This document shows positions 1 through 10,752 of a stretch of DNA of 64,000 bases, piece after piece. The DNA is taken from contig CP075493.1 in the NCBI GenBank assembly GCA_021613535.1, positions 3,534,001 to 3,598,000 of the forward strand, written 5' to 3'. Numbering within the stretch: the stretch's first letter is position 1; each line of letters begins with the position of its first letter. Below the pieces are notes generated by a model. The model saw nothing but the letters and a program-made list of their open reading frames with translations. It was not told where the DNA came from and made no database searches. Made by a program: the position numbers and the translations under genes. Source of the DNA: Adineta vaga (Eukaryota > Rotifera).

Positions 1-1954
1 TTTTGTGGTTTAAGAGAATTTCTATCTCAATTAGCTTATGCTCTACTCTATTCAGCTCTATTATGTCGATATATCATGCAATGGTTAGGTTCAAGAATAT
101 TATCTAGACGAACAAAACAATTAACATCATTATTAATCTATTTATTACTAATTTTTATTCAAATACCAATTGGTATACTTTGGTGGTATTTTACAATTCC
201 ACGTCTATGTCAACAACGAAGAATGAATATCTTATTATCATCATCGAATATTCCAAAATTAGATTTTTATTTTCGACATCCACTTACATCATCATCATTA
301 TTAAAACCATGTTCTAATCGTTGTATTGTTGATTATCGTTTTTATGCTACATTTACTTATACAATTATTCAATTATTTCTTTGTACAATGATTTCTACAT
401 GTTTATTTTTCTGTCGACATTGCCATCGAGATCGACCACGAAATGATACACCGTCGATCAATGGAAATAATCCTATTTTAACATTTTTAAATATGTTAGC
501 ATTTATTCTAATCGATCTGATTTGGTTAACATGGACATTAATCTATTATTTTACACATCCGTTTTTCGTATTTCCATCCATTATTATCGGAATGTTTTTA
601 ATTGCATCCATTTGTTTATTATTTATTCTTCTTCCACAAATGTATTATTATTCGAAATTGAAATTTAATGATGTTAATACATATAAAACAAAAGCAATTA
701 TACCATCAACTACATTATATAGTAATAAATTAGCATCAACGGATGATATGAATGATCAAGAAGGTTTATTGAATGGAAAAACAAATCAATCGAAGAAGAA
801 ACAACATAAACTATCGAATGCAAGTGAAGGTTCAGATGAATTAGGAGCGAGTGGAACATTTTTACCAATAACACGAACGCCTAAAGGACAATTTAAAGTA
901 AAAACAACAACAGCAACTGATACGAGTACGCCAGTTGAAAAACTAGATAAATTAATTTATGGTGAACATCATCATACATCCATTACATCGAACAATGTAA
1001 ATGAATCAGGTCTTAATGATAGAAAAGTAAATGCATCAGTTACAAATATAACAGAACAACGATTAGAACCACCTGTTACTGCTCCATTACAACGTCAAGT
1101 ATGTGCAATAATTTGTTCCTTTTGTAAAAGTTATATTCATAGATAATTCTTCTTTTTTCTTCCTCTTTAAGTTAACATCAAGTAGTATTGCGTCAGATTT
1201 TGTCACACCTGTGTTAATGACTAAACATCATCATCCTCATCCTCATCCTCATGGATCTGATTCTTATCGAACAATTAATCCAAATATTCAAACATCATCA
1301 TCTATGTATTATTCAGCATATCCTCCACCACGTCGTGATGAAACAATTATACCAATTCTATGTACTTCTGATCGTCCAAGAACATCTACACCTGTTCAAA
1401 TGCGTTTTGGAGTCAATTCAACACCATCATCCGTTCCAACAACACGACGAATACATTCCGGTACTGATCTTCGATATATTCGTCATCCCTATCATCATAT
1501 CTATCCACCTCCACCACCACAAACTACTCCACCATATTATTCTCCTCAACCACAACAATATCTTTTTGTTGATCCATATCGAACAATGCCGTCACGAATC
1601 GGTGGTAATACATGGCATTCAGTTTTATTACAACCGCGAAGTGCATCACATCGTCAAACACCATCAACACCTTCATCATCTTATCGACGATTTCATATGG
1701 ATAATCGTTCATTATCACAACGTCTCTGGGATATTGATAGTGGCGATGATGACGATGAAGTCGAAGAAGATATTATTAAAGTTGTTGGCCGAGAAACTCC
1801 AACAAAAGAACAAATTACTGATTTACATAGTGATCATTTTGAAAATGAAGGTAAAATCTTACTTCATATTGATGATGATGATGATGATGGTGATGGCGAT
1901 GATGAACATGATCAAGAAGATAATTCTTATAGAAAACAATATGCGCACGTTTAG
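1..1954 (+). CDS. Class C G-protein-coupled receptor, C-terminal part (5'-partial)
   Basis: The reading frame is open from base 1, so the start lies outside the window. Exons are 1-1098 and 1172-1954, with a GT...AG intron between; 626 residues are visible. The first residues, CGLREFLSQLAYALLYSALL, resemble the conserved Cys and TM3 of class C receptors. At least four more hydrophobic helices follow, the last ending in FILLPQMYY, where class C TM7 usually reads as a Pro-Lys motif. This suggests a plasma-membrane receptor of the metabotropic-glutamate, GPRC5 or bride-of-sevenless type; the subfamily and ligand cannot be told without the N-terminus. The cytoplasmic tail is very long (about 400 residues), rich in Ser/Thr/Pro and His-Pro repeats, and ends in an acidic run near 1876-1915. 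The family call rests on the 7TM pattern only. Confidence 0.6.
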
Positions 1955-2582
1955 CTAATGCTTTTTTTGTGATATATTTTTTTGTATTTCAAGCATGAGT
2001 ATAGAAGAAATAGCTCAATGTTTCTTATTGTCATATAAAAAAAAAGTTCCTTTTCTTTCGTTTCTTTGTATTACTTTTGCTGTTGTTGTTTTCATGAACA
2101 GTGCAATGTTTCTTATTCTCTTGTTTTGTATTTTCAAGTAGCTCTTTATTAATATCAATGTCCGTCTTGTCGGTTATTTTAACAGATTAGAAAATGAATA
2201 TATCAAACATTTTTGTAGAATATATCAATGAAATTATATCGTTCAAATATGTATTACATCAAAACAAAATCTTAAAATTACGATCAATCGGAAAACGAAC
2301 TATTTTCAAGTTCATAGCCTAGAGCGAAACATAGTAGCAGACGCTCTTGAAGTCTTACTGTATTCTTATTGCTTCAGAACTACTGCGACACATCATCTGT
2401 ACTAGTAATCGTGACAACTTGATTCTCAGTCGTTTTGAAAGAAATGTAATCATGCACTTCTATATTAGTAAATGTATGACATCTGTATTCAAGATTAGAT
2501 TTGTTTATTCGTTCTTTTATTTTCCCAAGCATTGATTGATTGATTGAATTGAACTAGTTCAGTCTTATCATCGATAGAGAAA
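1955..2582. other. Intergenic: receptor 3' flank and pseudokinase 5' flank
   Basis: AT-rich with T runs and a short GATT repeat near 2533. I see no coding exon or RNA gene. Confidence 0.6.
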
Positions 2583-3689
2583 ATGGCTGTATCATGGACA
2601 ATGATGCTTCGAAAACATCATGGAGTTATAATTGAATCAGAAATTTGTAAATCAATTTTCAAAGCGATTCATCAACCAACTCAACAAACAATTTGTGTGT
2701 AAATATCTGAAATCGATTCCTTCCTTTTTTTCTGTATATTGAATTGTTTATCTAGAAAAAGTCTTCCACTTCTCAGTTCATCTTCACTCAATGAAGTTTA
2801 TCTTCTTCGTACCATTCTTTGTCATGATGATAAACATACAATTCATCCAAATATTTTATCCCTTTTATCAATCAAATATTTACCTTCAACATCGATTAAT
2901 AATTCCATTTATTTCATCTTTGATTATGTATCAAATCGTGATTTAGCTACACATGGACTATTACATGGTGGTACAGAAAAACAATTAACTCATGAACAAA
3001 TTCAAACTTATCTCTATCAACTTCTTTCAGCATTAATTTATTGTCATGATCGACTTGTTTATCATTGTGCAATTGAATTAAAACATCTCTTAATAACACG
3101 TACAGGACAACTAAAATTATCAAATTTTGAATATGCAAAACATGCAGCATGGCCAACAATGAGAATTGATCTGAGTAATGTATGTATGAAGTATTACATT
3201 AACAAATTAATCAATTGAAATGAATATTTTGTGGTAACTTAGATTTCTTGTTTTGAACAATCTCCTCCAGAATTACTACTCGGTGATCGAACATTGAATT
3301 ATTCATTGGATATTTGGTCAGTTGGTTGCGTTTTTGCACAACTATGTTCATCGACTCAAATTGAACCCTTGTTTCATGGAAATCATCAAATTGAATTACT
3401 CTTCTCTATATTTTCTATGATGGGTACCTATCGAAATGTGTTTTCTTTAAATATCGATTTTCTTTTTCATTAAGGTACACCATCAGTTGATATTTGGCCA
3501 TTATTTCCTAAATATTCATATTTTAATGCTGAATTTCCACGATGGCCAAAACGAAATGATCATTTATATGAATTAACAAAATTAATTGGAGCACAAGGTT
3601 TAGATATTCTGAAATATTTACTTGTTTACGATCCTAAACAACGATTAACAGCAAGAACAGCTTTACAACATCAATATTTTAATCGATAG
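2583..3689 (+). CDS. CDK-like (CMGC) pseudokinase
   Basis: Exons are 2583-2698, 2756-3179, 3243-3423 and 3475-3689, giving 311 residues, about one kinase domain with no extensions. The C-lobe is clearly CDK-like: SPPELLLG in place of the APE segment, DIWSVGCVFAQL, and MMGTPSVDIW matching the CDK GTP.E.W motif. The N-lobe keeps a possible beta3 lysine (ICVKSL) and an alpha-C glutamate (NEVYLL) but has no glycine-rich loop. The catalytic HRDLKPxN is replaced by HCAIELKH, and DFG is replaced by NFE, so both catalytic aspartates are missing. The inference is a pseudokinase with a scaffold or cyclin-binding-like role. Frame and splice sites are intact, which argues against a decayed pseudogene. 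It converges on the Ly6-type gene downstream. Confidence 0.8.
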
Positions 3690-4132
3690 AATTTGTTTTG
3701 TATTTCTAGATACAGGATGTTTTATTGTCCCATATTGAATATCTATACTTTTGTTCACAGAAAGAGAAAAAAAACTTTTCTTGATTTCTAATGGGGATAA
3801 GATGATAGGAAATGATTCGCAGTTAACGGTGAATATCAAAATTTAATCAACGAAATGGAATTCTATATTCTTTTTCATACCGGAAACAACCATAACGACA
3901 TAAAATATTCATTATTCAAGGAAAGAGTTTTGACGAGTACGCGCAGGTAGAACGATGATTCACAATGTACTTATGCGTCGCTTGAATGCACCAATAGTAG
4001 ATTCTTCTTTCAATTAGAACACATCAGTTAATCCACCCGACCGTTGTTGTAGATCATTGTTACAATTATCATAACGATTCAACGATCAAAAGAAGATTAA
4101 GTTTTGTTTGGAACGTAGAGTAAAGTATAAAT
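3690..4132. other. Intergenic between convergent genes
   Basis: 3' flanks of the pseudokinase and the Ly6-type gene. Nothing recognisable. Confidence 0.6.
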
Positions 4133-4662
4133 CTAAATTCTTCTCCATAAACAACAAATAAGAAATAACCAAATAAGAAAGTGATTTGTTCTATAAAATG
4201 ATTTCGTTCGATTGCATAATGGTGTATCACAACAATATATACATTCTAATTTCTGTTCATTATCATCTGTATAAACACAATTTGAAACAGGTGTATTTAT
4301 CATTGATTGAGTTTTATCTTTCCATGAACATAAACCTTTTGGTGCACAATCACGACGTAAATATGTTTCAACTGATCGATAACTGATTACTAATTTTCGA
4401 CATTCATATTCACCAGTATAATCTCCATTTTCAGAATCATCACAATTCTTTACATATGACAATGCTGTTAATGAATTTGAATCAAAAAATCGACATGAAT
4501 CTGCATGATCAGCTATAGAACTCAACGATAGAAACAAGAACAATGAATAACAAAAGACTTACTGTATCCAACTAATGGTTCAATACATGTATAACATGAA
4601 TGATTACTTATTGAGATGACTAATTTGAATTTCAATAAAAATATGAGGAAAAATATTTGCAT
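4133..4662 (-). CDS. Ly6/uPAR-type three-finger protein, probably GPI-anchored
   Basis: Two exons read on the minus strand, 4563-4662 and 4133-4512, encode 159 residues. The first exon gives a Met followed by a hydrophobic signal peptide (MQIFFLIFLLKFKLVIS) and then CYTC, the usual start of a three-finger domain. The second exon adds ten cysteines and ends the domain with CCDTPLCN, the family's signature C-C-x4-C-N. A hydrophobic C-terminus (FLIWLFLICCL) fits a GPI-attachment signal. In total 12 cysteines are visible. Members of this family are secreted or cell-surface modulators and receptors; the ligand cannot be predicted. It was recognised only after joining the short signal-peptide exon to the main exon. 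Confidence 0.78.
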
Positions 4663-5439
4663 GGAAATTTTCTCGACTAATATCGATCGTTTTCCCATCC
4701 TTCATTGGATCAATAGAGCAAAGTCAAGTTTCTTCAGAAGTATGCTTTCCTCTTTTTCTTCCATATGCGCATTCTTTTACTCCTATTTTCCGAAGTTGTC
4801 ATTATTGCTTTTTTCTTCTAAACTATAATTTCTTTCTTCTCATTTCTCTTTCACACGCACTTCTGAACAATCACCATTGTTACGATACCGTACATCTACA
4901 TGCATTCTTTTCTTTTTCATTAATAATAATAATAATATAATGTATTTCTCTTGGTAGACAAAATACTCTATTCGAACAATTCTGTTATTGTTATTGTTGC
5001 TTATTCATTATTTTCATAGAAAAAATATATGACTTGAACGATAAGAAGGAAAACAATGGATTAACCAAGAAATAAGTGGTTAACCATTTCTTTACACGGA
5101 ACGATTAATCAAATATTCATTTATGTTTTATGAAGCTAATAAAGCACAATGAGTAGTTCTGATATACGACTGACTAGTTATGAACGTATTTAATGAATAG
5201 AAATAATCGACTCTGATATTACATGTATGTGTCAAGTCCAAATAGTTATCAAATGTCAATTAATTTTCAATAGATGAACGAAATGTTGTATGACATGGTA
5301 AATTACCGACATCTACATTCTTTCGATCCAGAATGGTTATTACTCAACAACCAACAAGAACATCTTTTAGTTTATTCTCTCTTCATCTTTTGTTCGTAAT
5401 TGCATTACATTTTACTAAACGATTACGAAAAAATCTATC
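4663..5439. other. Intergenic between divergent genes
   Basis: Shared upstream region of the Ly6-type gene and SF3A1. It holds a TAA repeat near 4920-4938 and no coding exon. Confidence 0.6.
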
Positions 5440-8400
5440 ATGCCGCCTGTTGAATTACCGGGAAGTACGGGCGAAGGAACTACTGCACAACCAACAACGA
5501 TAACACCTGTTCCAGCTGCGTTTGTACCACCAGCAGTAAAAGCAAAAATCGGTATTATTTATCCACCACCAGAAGTTCGAAGTAAGATCATTCATTGCTT
5601 AATTCGAAATTACTAAATGTGATCTTTTCCTATATATTAGATATCGTCGATAAAACAGCTAGTTTCGTTGCTAAAAATGGTCCAAGTTTCGAAAGTAAAG
5701 TTAAGGAAGCAGAAGCCAATAATTCGAAATTTAATTTTTTAAATTCTCATGATCCTTATCATGCGTATTATTTACACAAAGTTAAAGAATTTATGGAAGG
5801 AAAAGGAGCGGCACCGGGTACTGCTGAACAACAATCAGCAATTGCACCAACACCATCGATGCAACCAGCTACTACTAAAGTAAACATATTTCTTGAAAGT
5901 ATAAGCATTTCTAAGATTTAATTTTAGGTTCCAACAAAAGTTCAAAGTGAAATATCGAAATTTCTTGAACCAATTATAATCAAAGATCCACCGAGTGAAT
6001 ATGAATTCATGATTGAACCACCATCAATATCAGCTATTGAACTGTATGTTTTTTTTGCTTACCTTGTATCTCGAAAAGTTAGTTTTTATTTTAGTGATAT
6101 TGTTCGATTAACTGCTCAATTTGTTGCTCGTAATGGTCGTCAATTTTTAACATCACTCATGTCCAAAGAAGCACGTAATCCTCAATTTGATTTTCTTAAA
6201 CCTGCACATGGTTTATTTAATTATTTTACGAAATTGGTTGAACAGTATACGAAAATTCTTATTCCACCACGAGATTATGCAGCGAAACTAACAAATGATA
6301 TTGAAAATCAACAGAAAATTATGGATGAAGTAAACTATCGTGTTGAATGGGTGAAACATCAATTGCGCGAAAAAGCAAAAGAAGAAGAAGCCGTAGAAAA
6401 AGAACGAGGTAGATAAAAAGAAGATTCATTCATTTAGAAAATAGTAAGTTTTATTTTTATTTATTTTATAGCGGCATATTCTCAAATTGATTGGCATGAT
6501 TTTGTTGTCGTTGAAACAGTTGATTATCAACCACAAGAACAAGGCAATTTTCCAGTAAGTTAAAATATCTTAGAGAACGTTTTCCGATGCATTATCAAAA
6601 TTGTTCTCATTCATTTTAGCCTCCAACAACTCCGGACATGGTCGGTGCTCGAATGCTTCTTCAAGAACGGTTCGATCGCAATGTAAGTTATTTATTTCAT
6701 ACGAGTTTGATTGATTTTTTTCAAATTTTTCTTCTAGAATTTTCAACATATTACATCAACAACAATGATGAATATGTCTGATCTAGCTGCTGAAATGGAT
6801 ATGGGATCACCACCACATTCACCTCCATCTGCTATGATGTCAAATGTTAATATGCAAGAAATGGATATGGATCAAGATGATGATGATATGAATACTCCTC
6901 AAGCTCCACAACCATCTCGTAATATACCATCTGCACCTACAATGATATCTCGTATTTCAAATAATCAACATCCATTTCCACCACCATTACCACCTGGTTT
7001 ACCAACAACTGGTCTACCACCTGCTATTCCTACGGATAAATTACCTGCACCTTTAAAACCACAAGATGTGATCATTAAAGCATACAATCCAAAAGGTAAA
7101 ATACACCCATAAAACATATTTATTCTCTAATTATTCACTTTTTCTTCATTACTAGATAAAATGATGACGATTAATCAAGGTGAACAATATTTAATATCAC
7201 CAATTACAAAAGAGAAAATTCCAGCTAATAGTATTTCATCTCATACAAAATATGGTAAATACTAATCGCTGTTTTTATGTCTTATATAAATGAGAAATTT
7301 TCTTTCTATTTCATAGCTTTACTTGATCCAATATGGATTCAACGACGAGAAAAAGAAATGAATGAACAACAAGAGAAAGATCAAGTTTATGAACCAGGTA
7401 TATCATTTTCTTTCTTTTTAATCAATTAACAAATATAAAATCCTCTTTTAGGTTCATTTGTTGAACTTGAATTGAAGAAATTTGCTGAACGTCGTACAGA
7501 TATTTTTGGTACTGGTATACAAGAAACAATTATTGGTCGAAAAGTAAAAGAAAATCGTTCTTCTCTATTTATACATATCATATTTTCTTGTTTATTGTTT
7601 TATTCTAGATTGGTGAAGAAGATCGACGTGCTGATGATAAAGTTCAATGGGATGGTCATACTGCGACAGGTGAAATTTCTTTGTAGTTTTGATTTATAAC
7701 TGTTCAGTTTCTTTGTTTTTTCTTTAGCTGAAAAAACATCGAAAAAAGCAATGGCTAATATTACGATGGAAGATCAAATCAATGCTATTCATCGTAGTCA
7801 AGGTCTTCTTGATGATGATGCTTCAGCTGCTAATCGTATTGGTCCAACCATACCCAAACCAACATCAACAACATCCTCATCAACATATTCTTCGACAGCG
7901 AAAACTATTCAAAAACCACCACAACTTTCATCTTTAGTAGCCAAACCAATGGTTTCTATGGGTGCAACAGCTCAACGAACAATTGTAGCTACACCTATTA
8001 TTTCACGTCCTGGCATTCAACCAGTTGCTATACTTCCTCAAGCAACACATACTATGGTTGCTATGCAACCTGTAGTCGCTGTAGCACCGCAACCACCTAT
8101 ACATCCTCCACCATTAGCAGAAGAACCATCTGCAAAAAGAATCAAAACAGAAGATCAACTTATGCCGGAAGAAGAATTTTATCGGCGATTCGGAAAAGTA
8201 ATTATTTAATAAATTCTTCTTGTAACTATAAATGAACATATTAAAAACTATGTATGATTTCTTTTAGAACCAAGTCACTATTACAATACAATTACCAATT
8301 GTTCCAGAAAAACCTGAATGGAATCTTAATGGTCAAGCTTTACCTTTAACTTTACCAATAACCGATCCTGTAAGTAACTTTGACTTGATTTTCTTCAAAA

Positions 8401-8600
8401 TGTTATCTTTTTCTTGTTATTAGATTTCGGTAATCAAAGCGAAATTATCTGATTTATTAGGTGGAATGCCAGCTGGAAAACAAAAACTTGTGTATAATGA
8501 TATGTTTGTGAAAGATTCCAATTCACTTGGCTTCTATAATATGGTCAAAGGTTCAGTTGTTTATCTACAAATGAAAGAACGTGGTGGACGAAAAAAATAG
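5440..8600 (+). CDS. SF3A1: Splicing factor 3A subunit 1
   Basis: Fourteen exons: 5440-5581, 5641-5879, 5928-6043, 6095-6408, 6472-6554, 6620-6682, 6738-7095, 7156-7254, 7317-7397, 7452-7543, 7609-7669, 7728-8197, 8268-8369, 8424-8600. They encode 798 residues, close to the usual ~790. SF3A1 is part of the U2 snRNP SF3a complex in the nucleus. Two SURP modules are present: IVDKTASFVAKNGPSFESKV in exon 2 and IVRLTAQFVARNGRQFL in exon 4, the second followed by the near-invariant LFNYFTKLVEQYTKILIPP. The middle is Pro/Met-rich. The C-terminus is a ubiquitin-like domain ending in KERGGRKK, as in animal SF3A1. The 3' end lies only 126 bp from the next same-strand start codon. Confidence 0.95.
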
Positions 8601-8726
8601 ACTTGTTCAATCAGTTGTTGTTTCTGTATTTGTGTCTGTGTCTGTGTGTGTGTGTGCGCGCGCGTCTTTATCAATGGTTATTGAAAAGTGTTAAATAAGA
8701 ATAAAACTCTCTTTGTCTTGTTCTAG
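8601..8726 (+). promoter_or_regulatory. Intercistronic region SF3A1 / RACGAP1-like, operon-like
   Basis: 126 bp from stop to start. It holds a TG/CG dinucleotide tract (8633-8665), a poly(A) signal AATAAA at about 8699-8704, and TTGTTCTAG ending exactly at the next ATG. This is the layout of a poly(A) site followed by an SL trans-splice acceptor. Confidence 0.5.
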
Positions 8727-10100
8727 ATGTCTGACAAAATAAAGATTAAATTTCAACAAACTATACATGCTCTTGATGTATTAGCATATAATCAAAGATT
8801 ATTAAGAGATAATATTAATGAAGATGGTTAGTTAGATAATTGTTTTTGTTACTTCGAAGATGTTCGAATAATATGAAATATTTAGATCTGTTGATTTGGG
8901 TGAAACGTTATGTAGATCAAAGAAAGGTTGTAAAACAACTTGAAAATCAATTGAAATGTGCCATATCAAAAACAAAATCACAAAGGTGAAATATATTGAT
9001 CTATTAATTTTTGAATGAGATTTGTTTTGGTTTCGATTGAATATAGTCAACAGATCCATGATCAACGAAAACGACGTTTAGACTCATCCAATCGTGCCAT
9101 GCGACTCGTAAGTGTAGTTCGAGAAATGGACAAAACAAATGTGTTTGATTTTAGCACAAAACTCTCGAAGAAATCTATGATCTAATCAATTATCGTGGTC
9201 AACATACATCACCTATTGATCAATTACATTATATAAAAAGATTATGTGAAGATAAACTAAGGTTTGCTTTCTATTCATCAACAAAGCATAATGTCTTTTT
9301 TGTAGAGAAGATAAATTAGTCTTATCTGATGAAGATGATGATGATGATGAAATTGATAGTCATAATTGTACGATTGATGATGATGATCAAAATGATAGTC
9401 TTATTATGCATCCACGTGTTGTTCTTTCTCAAACTTCAGTAAAAAAACATCCATTAAATCATTCTAATAATAGAGATTTACATGAAACAATTGTTCCATT
9501 GAAACGTGTTCGACACGAAGATACACAAGAATTTGTGACAAAAACAACGATCGATTGTTATAATACGACTCGACCATTTAAAATTACAACTGATATTAAA
9601 GTGATTGATAATTCATCATTATCAACAACAATAAATAGTACAAAAACTGAATCAATTTCATCATCCATGGAACAAACAATACCATCAAAAGTATGCACAA
9701 CAACAACAACAACAACAACACATCGATTTATTTCGAAGAAGATTTTCAAACCTGAAACATGTTTCGTGGTAAGAATTTCATACTAAAATTTCATTTAATA
9801 TTCGAAATATTTTAGTGTCTCAAACGAATTAATTTTGGTTCTGTATCATATCGTTGTTCACATTGTTCTCAATCAAGTCATGCTGATTGTAAAGAAAATG
9901 CTGATACAAATTGTAAAACATTGTTAAACAAAGCCATGTTACCACCTTATTCACCAAGAACACCTCTTATCCAATCATCAAAAACGACTCATCGTCAACG
10001 AATGGTCAATTCAGAACCACGAAAGACTCTTCTATCCTCATCTCATGTTTCCACCATTCAACGACGTTTACCATTCGAACGTATGATCTTATTGAAATAA
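8727..10100 (+). CDS. RACGAP1/MgcRacGAP-like protein with coiled coil and C1 domain but no RhoGAP domain
   Basis: Exons are 8727-8826, 8886-8985, 9047-9107, 9155-9261, 9306-9768 and 9816-10100, giving 371 residues. The N-terminal ~150 residues are charged and helical, as in the RACGAP1 coiled coil that binds MKLP1 in centralspindlin. An acidic and Ser/Thr linker follows, then a C1 zinc-binding domain split by the last intron: HRFISKKIFKPETC, then C-x2-C, H and C ligands in INFGSVSYRCSHC and HADCKENADTNC. The pattern is close to the C1 of RACGAP1. After the C1 domain only ~60 basic, Ser/Pro-rich residues remain before the stop, and no RhoGAP sequence is found before the convergent gene. A splice from GAAC|GTATGA near 10080 is conceivable but leads to no recognisable domain. 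The ATG directly follows TTCTAG. Confidence 0.7.
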
Positions 10101-10752
10101 TAATCCTAAGCAAAATTGATTCTCTGATTTATTCGATAGTAATTCATAAACACGCACAGTATTTATTTTTTTTGTATATGTATATATTTGCATGTGCGTT
10201 GTATGATGAAAACATATTTGTAAACAAGTAGCGTTTGTTTGTTTTTTCTTTTTGTTATTGTTAAATTTGGTTAATTTATATAAATTGTTATATGCATAAG
10301 AAAGAAAAAAGAACTTGGAAATAAAAGCTTTTTATTAGTTTCTTACAATAGAGACAGCACTGTAATAATCCGGAAAAGAAAACAACTATCAAACAAGAAG
10401 AAAAAAGGAAATCTACTGTTCTAAAAATGAATAAAGAAATGAAAGAAGAGTAAAACGTTTTTTCGTAAGTTATATCTCTTTGTGTTCTCTTATTAACACT
10501 GGGCGGATTCGAACAAAAAAAAAACAAGACGAAGTCAGAGATTGCACAAAAAAAGTGTTTTTTTTTTCAAGAATAACAATAACAGATATGGAATGAACTC
10601 GATGGAATGTTTTATCTATTATTACAGAATAAGATATCAATTGAATTTGATTAACAAAAAGAAAAATAGGCTTTTTTTTATCAACATTTTACACGTTCAA
10701 TGAGAAGAAAAAGATAAAAATATATTTATATAGATATGAAAATAAGATTTGA
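10101..10752. other. Intergenic between convergent genes
   Basis: 3' flanks of the RACGAP1-like gene and SH2D4, with A/T homopolymers. No RhoGAP exon and no other coding exon is found. Confidence 0.6.

Noticed and set aside
8633-8665. Alternating TG/CG tract after SF3A1
   Set aside because: Looks like a simple dinucleotide repeat; a Z-DNA or regulatory role cannot be supported from sequence alone.
10495-10520. tRNA-like T-loop sequence on the minus strand (GTTCGAATCCGCCC)
   Set aside because: The 5' half of the T-stem is poly-T and cannot pair with CGCCC, and no D-arm, anticodon arm or acceptor stem is present.
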